Assembly: GCA_964568075.1 (NCBI GenBank)
Contig: CAZMOM010000040.1
Location: 1-26,611 of the forward strand
Direction: 5' to 3'
Length of the DNA: 26,611 nucleotides
Source of the DNA: MnTg04 sp964568075
GTDB lineage: Bacteria > Pseudomonadota > Gammaproteobacteria > Steroidobacterales > MnTg04
Below, in pieces: positions 14,234-22,969 of the stretch. A program made the translations under genes and the position numbers. Positions within the stretch are counted from its first letter, which is position 1. Each line of letters opens with the position of its first letter. Under the pieces are notes generated by a model. The model made no database searches and was not told where the DNA came from. It saw only the letters and a program-made list of their open reading frames with translations.

Positions 14234-15102
14234 GCGTGAGAAAGATACAGATCCAACGTTGGATACAGGCCGGCGACGTATCAGAGACGGAGTTTCGAGA
14301 GGCGGTGCACACAGTCATCGAAGCTATCTCGCTGTGTCCTTCACTGCCCGAGCACCTAGTGATCAAGGGCGGAATACTCCTAGCCATTGCACACGACGGT
14401 GTGCGCTACACACGGGACATCGACTTTTCGACAACACGGACCGTCAGAACGTTGCCGGTCAAAACCATACTTGAAGAGATCCAATCCACGTTAGCGCGAT
14501 CAATAGAGTCACTCGAATACGATCTTGATTGCCGAATTCAATCCTCAGAGCTTCGCCCACCGGACCCCAACAAGAACTGGCCAACATTGATCATTAAGAT
14601 TGGTTACGCGCCTTTTTCTGATCGGCGTCGCCATGCACGCCTAATGAGCGGCGCATCCCCCACCATTGTTCGCATAGAGTGCAGCTTCAACGAAGTGATC
14701 AACAATGTCGAGGCGCTCGAGATCGCCCCCGGGCGAGGATTGAGTGCCTATACGTTGTCGGATGTCATCGCCGAAAAATTTCGCGCGCTGATCCAACAAC
14801 CCATCCGAAACCGCTTCCGTCGACAGGATGTGTATGACATCTATATGCTGCTCAAAGTCCATGGCGAACCCGATGACGTACAAAAAGCGAGCATCCTAGA
14901 GTCGTTAACGGAAAAAGCGATGTCGAGAAATATCCAGGTCACTAAAACCTCGTTGTCCGATTCCGACGTGGCAGATCGCGCGAGGAGAGACTATGGTCAG
15001 CTCGACGCCGAGATTGTCGGTAAGTTGCCGCCATTTAAGGATGCGTATGCCGCTGTCTGCAGCTTGTACGAGCGCCTTCCCTGGTCGGAAGAGCCGCTGT
15101 GA
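14206..15102 (+). CDS. abiEii: AbiEii-family nucleotidyltransferase toxin
   Basis: 298 residues from GTG at 14206; the GTG at 14209 is equally possible. It is a DNA-polymerase-beta-like nucleotidyltransferase (DUF1814 type) whose relatives stop growth of phage-infected cells by acting on RNA. Motif I is present as KGG (54-56), followed by R70 and DIDF (71-74), with catalytic D71 and D73. The later family motif is seen in LSDVIAEKFRALIQQPIRNR and RRQDVYDIYMLL. The catalytic residues are intact, so the toxin should be active. It overlaps abiEi by 28 bases and is followed after 79 bases by the HEPN-like gene. Confidence 0.92.
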   Translation: MVSLAECGLSVRKIQIQRWIQAGDVSETEFREAVHTVIEAISLCPSLPEHLVIKGGILLAIAHDGVRYTRDIDFSTTRTVRTLPVKTILEEIQSTLARSIESLEYDLDCRIQSSELRPPDPNKNWPTLIIKIGYAPFSDRRRHARLMSGASPTIVRIECSFNEVINNVEALEIAPGRGLSAYTLSDVIAEKFRALIQQPIRNRFRRQDVYDIYMLLKVHGEPDDVQKASILESLTEKAMSRNIQVTKTSLSDSDVADRARRDYGQLDAEIVGKLPPFKDAYAAVCSLYERLPWSEEPL

Positions 15103-15181
15103 CACGGGTTGATACACACGACAACTCAGATGATGTAACGAACACTGCAGTTGCGCAGTCGTTCTCCAGGAACATGTAACA

Positions 15182-16195
15182 ATGAACGATCAAACGAAGC
15201 GCCCCATCGATCGTCGTCGTAATGCCGCGGTGTCAATGTCGATCGGATCGACTGACGGCGATGGTGAGATTGTCGAGATGATATCCATCGATTCCCGCTT
15301 GCATACGATCATGGAGAATGCGGTTTACGCGATACAGCTTGCGGACGACGTCGATCCTGCGCGAACTAACGAGTCCATTCAGAACAATCAACAGCGCGTC
15401 TTGGCCATCGGCGCCAATGATCCAATCGTCGGCAAACTGATCTTGACCGCGAACGTGCTTTTTAAGCACGAACGCCTTGGTGAAAACTTCGCCGAAGACA
15501 ACGCATTGTCCTTAGCGTGGATCCTAACGAAACACGTTGCCGCGATGGCCACAATTCACTTAGACCTCTCTCTTCTACAGAGCGATGCGATCACAACGTT
15601 TGAAGAATCTGAGCAGAGCGGCGGTTCATTGAGATTGCCCTCAATCGAAAGTCTGGATGCCCAATTCGATGCCTTCTCACAAAAGCTCGGCCATGCCGTG
15701 GATGTGCTCAAGGAACTTTGCAAACTCTTCTATGAGGACCTGCCCAAAAAGTGGATCGACGGACTGATCCGTCTGACCCTCGAAAGATACGGCGCGGACC
15801 ACCCGTTCAGTAATTTCGCGAACGAAGCTGGCCCCGTTCTTCTATTCATGCGGGAAATGCGAAACATGATTGAGCATCCAAAACCCGACCGGCGGGTGGT
15901 GGTGTTCGATTTCCGGCAGCTGCCAACGGGAGAAATACTCCCACCCTCTGTAGAGATTGTGGCGCCTGGTGAGGATGCATCGCCTATTTCTGCCACTGAG
16001 TTGATGTCGCAGCTGATCGACGATTTAGTAGCGATCGCGGAAGCGCTGTTCGCCCATCTGTGCGGTGTCAAAGTGCAGCCTTTTGGCCGCTTTGAGATTG
16101 GGATATCGGCACTACCGGAAAATCAACGATCGCACGTCAACGTCCAAATGTCGTATGTGACTTACATCAATGGCGAGTGGGTCCGGTTTGGCTAG
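15182..16195 (+). CDS. Unknown protein with HEPN-like RxxxxH motif
   Basis: 337 residues; 'agga' sits 11 bases before the ATG. I do not recognise a named family. The C-terminal half is helical and carries FMREMRNMIEHPKP. R227-N228-x3-H232 fits the Rx4-6H motif of HEPN ribonucleases, including the polar residue after R. A helix (DVLKELCKLFYEDLPKKWID) precedes it, and a beta-rich tail (NVQMSYVTYINGEWVRF) ends the protein. No membrane segments. It lies between abiEii and the giant STAND gene with gaps of 79 and 82 bp on the same strand, so it may be an effector or a partner in that system. A HEPN-like role is inferred from one motif and helical context only. Confidence 0.75.
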   Translation: MNDQTKRPIDRRRNAAVSMSIGSTDGDGEIVEMISIDSRLHTIMENAVYAIQLADDVDPARTNESIQNNQQRVLAIGANDPIVGKLILTANVLFKHERLGENFAEDNALSLAWILTKHVAAMATIHLDLSLLQSDAITTFEESEQSGGSLRLPSIESLDAQFDAFSQKLGHAVDVLKELCKLFYEDLPKKWIDGLIRLTLERYGADHPFSNFANEAGPVLLFMREMRNMIEHPKPDRRVVVFDFRQLPTGEILPPSVEIVAPGEDASPISATELMSQLIDDLVAIAEALFAHLCGVKVQPFGRFEIGISALPENQRSHVNVQMSYVTYINGEWVRFG

Positions 16196-16277
16196 TGCAT
16201 ACTCGTTCGCCTTTGTCGCGTTTGCGTCGAGCAATGAATTGTCGATGGCCACAACGCTACTGGACCTTTGAATTGTT

Positions 16278-19200
16278 ATGAATGTGATCGCTCTCGATAA
16301 GTTCTTAAAAATAATACCGGCGACCGGACATGGCGGATTCGAGGGCCTAGTCGCGTACTTGTGCGAGAAGGCGACCGGACAATCCTTCCGCCTTTCCGGC
16401 AGCGGTCAGCAAGGCGGTCAAGATGCTCGCGCGGAAGCCGGCGTCGGCAACAGTATTAAGGTTGAAACCAAGCGCTACACCGCGGCACAGTTGAATAGCC
16501 GCGATCTCATAGCGGAGATCGCGCAGGCGACACGCGTCGACGAGGTGGATCTTTGGATATTGGTCGCATCGTGCCCTGTTATTGATCAGACCGCGAAAGA
16601 GCTAGAGGAACAAGCGCGACCGTCAGGAACCGAGGTCCTCTTCATCGATAAGTGCGTCAGTGGACTGCAGCGACTCTGGGTACTGATGGCGGCATACAGC
16701 GATGCTGTTGAGCAATGGATAAACGTCCATGACATCAATGCCGACGCCGCTCTGGTGCAGAAGGCACTCAGCACCGTGCGAGGCCACGTCGACTACGAAA
16801 CTGATCGCGCTGCGCTGCTGGCGAAACTGAATGCGACAGCGCTGGGGTTCGATGATGCGAAGCGGCGCGTCAATCAGATGCTGAGTGAGGTACTGACGTC
16901 ACCGCAACGTTCAAACGTGTTGTTTCACCAAAACTGGGCCATCGACGCCGATGAGGCAAAAACGGTACCTCGATTAGCGGTGAATCAGCAGCTTGACGAC
17001 TGGTGGGCCTCAGTTACCACGGGCGTACTTCCTCGGGCGGTCGCACTGGGTGAGGAGGGCGTGGGCAAAACATGGTCGACAATAGCCTGGATCAAACGAC
17101 TGCTTGAAGCCGGCACGACAATCGTCGTGCCCATTTCTTGTGCGATCGAAGCGATCAGCCCCACGGACACCGTCGGGACCGTCTTGCCGCGCGTGCTGGC
17201 GGCCCGAACAGGCATTCGCGACGCGGATTTTTGGCACCAGCGGATAAGTCATTGGTTGTCATCCTCAAACACAAACGTGGGAACACCCAAAATTCTGGTT
17301 GTGCTCGACGGGCTCAACGAAAAACCCGAGCACCGATGGCGCGGATTCCTCAGTACCTTGGATGACCCGCAGTGGACGCAGGCTGTCGGCGTCTTGGCGA
17401 CAGACCGGCCCGGACACTGGCTACCGCATTGCACGGCTGCCGGCGTACAGGGCTTTCATGAAGTAACTGTTGATGGCTACGATGACACTGAGCTAGAACA
17501 GGCACTACGATATTCGTCGCGAACTGTATCGGATCTTCCGGTCGCACTCTTGCCACTGGTTAGAAAGCCACGCTATTGCCAGCTTGTACTTGAGCACTTC
17601 GATGATCTGGTCAAGGAGTCCGACTTCACTGTCGAACGCCTGATTTACCTCGACGCCCAACATCGCTGTGCGAATCATCCGACATTTCCACTGGTCGGTG
17701 ACGAATTCGTCTCGATGATCAAGCACCTGGCGGCGCAATATCGCGATTCGACGGAGTTTGATCGTGTTCGGATCGCCGACAATATCCCTTGGACGGACAA
17801 CAAGCGCGATGTCTATGAGGAAATTGTCACTGGTGGCCTGATGGAGGCACAGATCGAAGCGCCCGGTACCTTTCGCGTTGAACGCAAACGGTTGGTGTTC
17901 GGACTTGGCATGCTATTGGCCGAGGTCGTTCAGAAAGGCGTCGAACGATCAGAGTCCCGTGTGCAAGTTTCCGAGATGATTGAGCGATGGTTCGAGCCTC
18001 ATCCAGAAATGTCGCTGAAAGTGGATATCGCAGGTTCGGCGATGTTTCACAGTCTTCTCCACAAGGGCTTTACCTCGCTGGGACGTCAAGAGATTATCCG
18101 CTACTGGCTGGGCCTTAGAAACTGGGGCGATCAAGCGCAGCCCGCCTTCGCCGATTATGTACGGCGTTGTCCGGAAGACTTCCTAAGCGTTGCCGAGGGC
18201 TTTTGGTCATCCGACCATGACAGAGGCGTTGCTCAAGATTACTTTGCAAGGGCGTTCTTGAAGCACCGTGACGATCCATTGGTTGAAGTAGCATTGGCAA
18301 CAGCGATTTCCCAGTGGATGGGCTACGTCCACGCGGATGGCCCGCGTATCTCGTGGGCCGACAGTGAGGAAAAACGACTCGAAAATCGCCAGGTTATTGA
18401 GAAGCGCGCCGGTCAAACTCTCCGGCCGGGTCCCGTATGCGTTGATGGCGAGGCGTTAACCGTGGTCGGCGACGTCGCGTTGCTTCGACTGTCCCGATTC
18501 GCGATATTGTTGATGTCTGGAGGAACTCGCGCGCCGTATCTTCGCGCCCTCATACCCTGGGCCGTCGCCAGCGCCGTCATGGGTCGCGCGTCCGAGGCTC
18601 GCGAGGTCGCTTGGCTGCTGCGACTCGCGGATGAGGATTGCAGCGCCTTGTTGTTGGAACACGTCCAACCGTTGCTCGAATCCGACTCGCCCGTATCGGC
18701 TGCGGCCGGTCACACCTTGCTGCAGTGCCTGGGAAGCGCTGAGGCCAAGCAGCTGGCCAGGCAGTTCCCAAGAATTCCGTCAGCCAATGAAGTCGCACAC
18801 CGAAAGCAACATCAGGAGGATCCTTGCAAGAGCTTTATGGCGTGGAACGACGACGAGTGCCAACAGTGTATGGACCGGGTCGACATCGGAGTCCATTGGG
18901 TGATCGGCAGAATGGAGAATCGACTCATGGACCCCGCCTATGAAGTGTCAAGTGCGTTTCTCAAACGGGTCGCCGACTCTATCCCCAAACCTAGCGACAA
19001 GCCGAGCGGCGGCTACGAAACAGAGTTTGATCGCGCTGTAAAAATAGCGATGCTAGCGCTCGCCGGCCGTAATCCCGGCCACCTGGCCGAAGCGCACCGG
19101 GGGGCTATTCGTAACCAGTTAAGCCGCTGCAACGAATCGAAAGAATTGTCCATCATGCGCCTTGATAATTTCTCGTTCATCTTGGACGAGACCATAATTG

Positions 19201-20966
19201 AGGACACCTTGAGAGTGATGAGGTACTTGAGCAATCACGCGACGACATGGACGGACGAGAACTCGTCGGACGAGTACTTTGCTGAGGCACAACTGTTTCT
19301 TGGAGTTTTGCCGCGCTTAGGCGCGGAACGTGGATTGCGCACCTTGTTGAATCGACCGGTTCAAGCGTTGGATCTGCTTACGCTTGAATACTGGTTTGAA
19401 GAGCTGTCGCAAGACGAATTGTCAAATGTATTGGAGGACATGCGCAGCGAGAACGAACCACGCCAATTGGTCCGCAGGCTTTGGTATCTCAGCGGCCACC
19501 AGTACAAACTCGATACTAAAGATGTCGAACTCATCGCCGGTTTTGCCAAACACGACGATTGGCGTGTTCGAGGGGCGGCCATGCAGCTTGCCTGTCGCTC
19601 GAAAAATCACGAGTTGTCACGCCGCATACTGTCCGATTGTGGCGCGTTTCAGAAAACGAAACCCGTATGGGAAATGCAACAGGGTGCAGCGCTCGTGATC
19701 GGCTCTGCTGACGCCTTGTCAATGGAGGAGGCGAGTAAGAAACTGCATCCAAACGCGATCAGCGCGTTCGTCGCGCAGCGAGGCTGCACAGATTCGGATG
19801 TCGAATTTTACTGCGAACTATTGGATCGCACGATAGCGAAGATATCCGGTTCAACCGACGGCGATCGTGCGCTCCCGGCCATACGTGTTCCTGGAAAACC
19901 TCATCGAATTAGCCGTGACTACCCCGACTTTGACGAACATCCGGCTGATTCAGTTGACTGGCGTGACGGAACCACAACTTGGACGTCGGGCCGCGATGAC
20001 GACAATAACAAAGGCAGTTTGGCGGCGCTCTTTTCAGCCTCATCCGATGAGGATTTAAACAAGCTCGAGCGGCAACGAGTGGACTCAGTTTTTGCGGCGT
20101 GGGAATCCGATGCCTATCAATGGTTTGGTCGACGCTTCAACCATGACGCATTGGCAGCGATTTGCCGACGACATGGCCATATTGTCGAGGCGTGGGTTCT
20201 GCCTGCTTTGGAGCGCACTGAGCCTAGCCGACTGTATCGATCGCGTCTGGGTACGTTCTTGTGTTTTCTATGCCCTGGATTATTCGATAGTCGTCCTGAT
20301 CTGGGATTGAAACTTTGGCGCGTACTTCGCGACGATCAAAGTAGTATGAATGTATTTGATGCGGTTTCCGCTGCTTTTCGAGCGCCGAACATTCCTCTAG
20401 CAAACGTCGCGCGCAACGAGCTACTGAGTATGGCTTGGAACGATGCAGAACTTGCAGCGATTGCCTATTACGCTGAACTCTTTGGGCGATTATCTTGGCT
20501 CGACTCCGCGGTAAACGAGAAGCTTTCTGGCTCGACACTGCACGAAATTGCTAAAGGTCTGACACTTGCGAGTTATTCGTGCACCAGTTTTGACGATTTT
20601 CGGGAGCTGACGGACCGCGCAGAAATCGCCGATACTTGGGTAGCAGATACTGTCGCAACGCTCGAGAGTAATATTCGACAGAACTCGAATGCCGTGCATT
20701 GGTATCAAGAGTTCATTAGCGCAGATGATTGGGACGTAGCGTGGGGCGCGCTCGACTTGACGCTGGTGTGTGCCGATGAACGATTCTTGCTATGGCAAGC
20801 GTCTTGCGAGTCGACCGGTGGTTTTGATCTGGACCACAAGCGTCGGTTTGTCGCAAGCCAGTCAGATCGCATCGGCAAGAAGCTGGATCGAAGCCGCGCA
20901 CGAACCAAAACTCTGTTTGGCCAGAAAACGTCCGAGAAGGAGTTGCTGCCGTTCATCGAATTTTAG
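16278..20966 (+). CDS. PD-(D/E)XK nuclease - STAND NTPase (Avs-like defence protein)
   Basis: 1562 residues. The N-terminal domain (about 10-140) looks like an Mrr-type PD-(D/E)XK nuclease: GFEGLVAYLCEKATG (E22), GGQD (D49), then KVETKRY (E63-x-K65). A STAND/NACHT-like ATPase follows: Walker A LGEEGVGKTWS (257-267, K264), Walker B ILVVLDGLNE (339-348, D344), and ATDRPG near 374-379 as sensor. About 1100 residues of mostly helical sequence remain, with repeat-like segments (DDWRVRGAAMQLACRSK), probably the ligand sensor. The architecture matches antiviral STAND (Avs) proteins, which recognise a conserved phage protein, oligomerise and then cut DNA. The exact type is not assigned. It is the last gene of the defence block and has no obvious partner other than the HEPN-like gene upstream. 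Confidence 0.88.
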   Translation: MNVIALDKFLKIIPATGHGGFEGLVAYLCEKATGQSFRLSGSGQQGGQDARAEAGVGNSIKVETKRYTAAQLNSRDLIAEIAQATRVDEVDLWILVASCPVIDQTAKELEEQARPSGTEVLFIDKCVSGLQRLWVLMAAYSDAVEQWINVHDINADAALVQKALSTVRGHVDYETDRAALLAKLNATALGFDDAKRRVNQMLSEVLTSPQRSNVLFHQNWAIDADEAKTVPRLAVNQQLDDWWASVTTGVLPRAVALGEEGVGKTWSTIAWIKRLLEAGTTIVVPISCAIEAISPTDTVGTVLPRVLAARTGIRDADFWHQRISHWLSSSNTNVGTPKILVVLDGLNEKPEHRWRGFLSTLDDPQWTQAVGVLATDRPGHWLPHCTAAGVQGFHEVTVDGYDDTELEQALRYSSRTVSDLPVALLPLVRKPRYCQLVLEHFDDLVKESDFTVERLIYLDAQHRCANHPTFPLVGDEFVSMIKHLAAQYRDSTEFDRVRIADNIPWTDNKRDVYEEIVTGGLMEAQIEAPGTFRVERKRLVFGLGMLLAEVVQKGVERSESRVQVSEMIERWFEPHPEMSLKVDIAGSAMFHSLLHKGFTSLGRQEIIRYWLGLRNWGDQAQPAFADYVRRCPEDFLSVAEGFWSSDHDRGVAQDYFARAFLKHRDDPLVEVALATAISQWMGYVHADGPRISWADSEEKRLENRQVIEKRAGQTLRPGPVCVDGEALTVVGDVALLRLSRFAILLMSGGTRAPYLRALIPWAVASAVMGRASEAREVAWLLRLADEDCSALLLEHVQPLLESDSPVSAAAGHTLLQCLGSAEAKQLARQFPRIPSANEVAHRKQHQEDPCKSFMAWNDDECQQCMDRVDIGVHWVIGRMENRLMDPAYEVSSAFLKRVADSIPKPSDKPSGGYETEFDRAVKIAMLALAGRNPGHLAEAHRGAIRNQLSRCNESKELSIMRLDNFSFILDETIIEDTLRVMRYLSNHATTWTDENSSDEYFAEAQLFLGVLPRLGAERGLRTLLNRPVQALDLLTLEYWFEELSQDELSNVLEDMRSENEPRQLVRRLWYLSGHQYKLDTKDVELIAGFAKHDDWRVRGAAMQLACRSKNHELSRRILSDCGAFQKTKPVWEMQQGAALVIGSADALSMEEASKKLHPNAISAFVAQRGCTDSDVEFYCELLDRTIAKISGSTDGDRALPAIRVPGKPHRISRDYPDFDEHPADSVDWRDGTTTWTSGRDDDNNKGSLAALFSASSDEDLNKLERQRVDSVFAAWESDAYQWFGRRFNHDALAAICRRHGHIVEAWVLPALERTEPSRLYRSRLGTFLCFLCPGLFDSRPDLGLKLWRVLRDDQSSMNVFDAVSAAFRAPNIPLANVARNELLSMAWNDAELAAIAYYAELFGRLSWLDSAVNEKLSGSTLHEIAKGLTLASYSCTSFDDFRELTDRAEIADTWVADTVATLESNIRQNSNAVHWYQEFISADDWDVAWGALDLTLVCADERFLLWQASCESTGGFDLDHKRRFVASQSDRIGKKLDRSRARTKTLFGQKTSEKELLPFIEF

Positions 20967-21093
20967 GTCCTCAACCGGAGTAACGGTTTCTCGCTGGTTG
21001 GCGGATGCCTGTTCGTGAGGCCAACTCCGACAGCAATATACGGTACTGACAAGTTATTTGTTCAAGCCGTGCGAACTCCGAGGAAGGATCTGA

Positions 21094-21241
21094 TCAAGGT
21101 GCTGTAGCATATTTCCAAGACGCAAAGGCGCGTTGTCTGAATAGCCGATAGTGATCGGCCGATATCAAGTGTCGACCCAAATTGAACAGGTTGTACACTG
21201 CGGCGTGTGTACTCAGAAACCGTTGGGCCTGATGAGTGGTG
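21094..21241 (-). pseudogene. IS6-type DDE transposase, C-terminal fragment
   Basis: The minus-strand frame reads THQAQRFLSTHAAVYNLFNL, then GRHLISADHYRLFRQRAF and ASWKYATAP before a TGA. This is how DDE transposases of the IS6 group end, from memory. Everything upstream, including the catalytic residues, is gone. The fragment is fused directly to the repeat 21247-21339, so the IS has lost its interior. Confidence 0.65.
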
Positions 21242-21246
21242 AAGGG

Positions 21247-21339
21247 CGCAAAAACTCTATCCGAACCATGGTAATAGCAATCATACGATGCTGCACACCC
21301 TATCGATAAGAACAACTTATGGGACTTTTCGATGATTCG
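21247..21339 (-). repeat. IS-remnant repeat, right side of the defence block (inverted copy)
   Basis: The reverse complement matches 12985-13077 along its whole length with scattered differences. Together with the left copy it encloses abiEi, abiEii, the HEPN-like gene and the STAND gene between inverted copies. Confidence 0.78.
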
Positions 21340-21469
21340 ATTGTCACTCCTAAATATTCGTCCGTGGTGGTCTTGTTGACGTCTTTCGAGAGGGGCGGAT
21401 TGTCGTTAAGGCGTCGACTTAGTTAATTGTGCTTCAAACACGGGAATCGGTGGTGCGAAAGGAAACGGA

Positions 21470-21490
21470 ATTTCCGACACTTTTCCGACA
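21470..21490 (+). repeat. Paired ttccgacac motif, right copy
   Basis: 21 bases identical to 5559-5579, in the same orientation, about 90 bp inside the right att. At the left end the same motif lies about 45 bp inside the att. A candidate integrase arm site. Confidence 0.6.
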
Positions 21491-21581
21491 TCAGTTATGC
21501 ATTGTTGTGCATCGTAGAGCGAAATCGCAACGAACGCCGTCTTTTGGGCTTTATAGATCAATCACTTACGGTAGCTATCGT

Positions 21582-21627
21582 GCTACGAACCAGGTGGTCG
21601 GGAGTTCGAATCTCTCCGGGCGCGCCA
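21582..21627 (+). pseudogene. tRNA-Arg 3' fragment; right attachment site of the island
   Basis: The sequence is gctacgaaccaggtggtcgg, then gagttcgaatc, the acceptor strand cgggcgc and CCA. It matches 5468-5513 at 43 of 46 positions. Upstream of it the tRNA likeness stops, so no full tRNA is present. The anticodon-stem side aaccagg here is what a paired tRNA-Arg would have, so this copy may carry the original 3' half. Confidence 0.82.
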
Positions 21628-21642
21628 CTAAATCAACAAGTT

Positions 21643-21670
21643 AGCGGTCCGTTCTGGGCCGCTGATTTTT
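21643..21670 (+). terminator. Intrinsic terminator behind the tRNA-Arg end
   Basis: agcggtcc (21643-21650) pairs with gggccgct (21656-21663) with one wobble around a 5-base loop, followed by gattttt. The position 16 bases after the CCA suggests the natural terminator of the tRNA gene. Confidence 0.6.
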
Positions 21671-21830
21671 CGTGTAGGCACTATGTAGGCGCCAAATATC
21701 CCACGTTACAGTCCTCATTCGTCCAGATACTACACGTTACCTTACGTGCACCGATTGGTGTGTTTTGCGCGATAATTTTCCACTCTTCTAAATAGGCTTG
21801 GAAAGCGAAAACCATTGTCCGCTTTCCGCC

Positions 21831-21889
21831 CGAAAGCGGCCGCTGAGGTGGTAGAGTTCTGAAGGGCCGCTAACGACCCAAAGCAGGCG
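21831..21889 (+). repeat. Array repeat R1
   Basis: Shares with R4 (25514-25580) the blocks cgaaagcggccgct, tagag and ggccgctaacgacccaaagc. The inner part can fold (gcggcc against ggccgc). It lies 69 bp before the next gene. Confidence 0.8.
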
Positions 21890-21958
21890 TCCGATATAAC
21901 GCCCTTAATTGGGATGCTATGCTTTATTTTTGCATTCGAATCGTAGCGAGGCATCATC

Positions 21959-22693
21959 GTGGTCACCGAGGAAACCACAACATCTCTGCCACTTAAGTGG
22001 ACGAACGACTTACTTTCCGAATTTGCGGACCAAGCGTTCCGAAACATGCTTGCGACTTTCGTTCGAAAAAAACCGCAATTCGATACACTGATACAGATTG
22101 ACCGCCTCTACTTCGAAATTGGCGAGAATCTGTCGCACCCCGAAAATATCTTTGCCCCGCTATTTGTGACGCGATCGCACTCGGCGTATCGAGCTGGGTG
22201 CCAACTCGCGTCAGGAGGTCAAATTAGCGAATCGTTCTGTGTTTTGCGCGCTTGTCTAGAGTGCGCACTCTACTGTTTGCATATTTATGAGCATGATTCG
22301 TTGGGTGAAGTATGGCTACGGCGTCACGACGACAAGGCAAGCCAAAAAGCGTCTAGAGATGAATTTTCACACGGTAAGGTGATGACTACGTTGCGTAACA
22401 ACGATCCGAAACTGTGTGCAACGATTCAGTCGCTTTATGAGCGGACTATTGACTTTGGAGGCCATCCCAATGAGCGGTCAATAACCGGCAGTATAATGAT
22501 GGAGACTTCCGAAACCGAGGTCGGAATTAAGCAATTTTATCTTCACGGTGATTCACTGTCTTTGGAGCACGGCTTGAAGTCCTCTGCTCAAATAGGATTA
22601 GGTGGGCTGTATATCTTGCGACTCGTATTTCGCGAGAGATTCGATATATTAGATATAACAAGCGGCTTGGATCAGCTTAGAAAAAATCTGTAA
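21959..22693 (+). CDS. Hypothetical protein with Rx6H motif (possible HEPN-like)
   Basis: 244 residues from a GTG with gagg 8 bases upstream. I recall it only as a widespread uncharacterised family: FAPLFVTRSHSAYRAGCQLA, then SESFCVLRACLECALYCLHI, EVWLRRHDD and YERTIDFGGHPNERS. R162-x6-H169 resembles the Rx4-6H motif of HEPN folds. The 'LRACLE.ALY' helix resembles the SRAALEG helix of the DUF5677-like protein encoded at 25665. All-helical, soluble, no signal peptide. It is preceded by R1 and followed by R2. Its function is unknown. Confidence 0.72.
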   Translation: MVTEETTTSLPLKWTNDLLSEFADQAFRNMLATFVRKKPQFDTLIQIDRLYFEIGENLSHPENIFAPLFVTRSHSAYRAGCQLASGGQISESFCVLRACLECALYCLHIYEHDSLGEVWLRRHDDKASQKASRDEFSHGKVMTTLRNNDPKLCATIQSLYERTIDFGGHPNERSITGSIMMETSETEVGIKQFYLHGDSLSLEHGLKSSAQIGLGGLYILRLVFRERFDILDITSGLDQLRKNL

Positions 22694-22730
22694 TGACGCC
22701 TAGCGATGGACGGCACTCGCCATGGTGACG

Positions 22731-22917
22731 GGCCGCTCATGGCCGTTAGCTGCCTGTCATATTGCTGATTATCGAGATACTTGAATGTCCGCTTTGGAGA
22801 AAAGCTGTCGTTCAGATTTTGGTTTTTGAAAATTTGTTGCGGAACGGCCGTTATGCACCCGATAGCGGACCTTAGCCTGATAGACTATCTAAGGTCGGCT
22901 AACGACCCCAAGCCGAC
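22731..22917 (+). repeat. Array repeat R2 (long form)
   Basis: About 187 bp, homologous to R3 (23506-23693) from ggccgctc.tggccgttagc through ttcagatttt and tgcacccgatagcgg to taacgaccccaagccg. Its last 57 bases correspond to R1 and R4. Confidence 0.88.
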
Positions 22918-22969
22918 TCTAGTCACGACGGCAAGCTGTACACATTCATTTGGAGTGAGGCCATTCGCG

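Noticed and set aside
22781..22969. Longer N-terminus of the small membrane protein
   Set aside because: It would be encoded by the intergenic repeat R2, whose sister R3 is not translated in that way; a ribosome site precedes the ATG at 22970.
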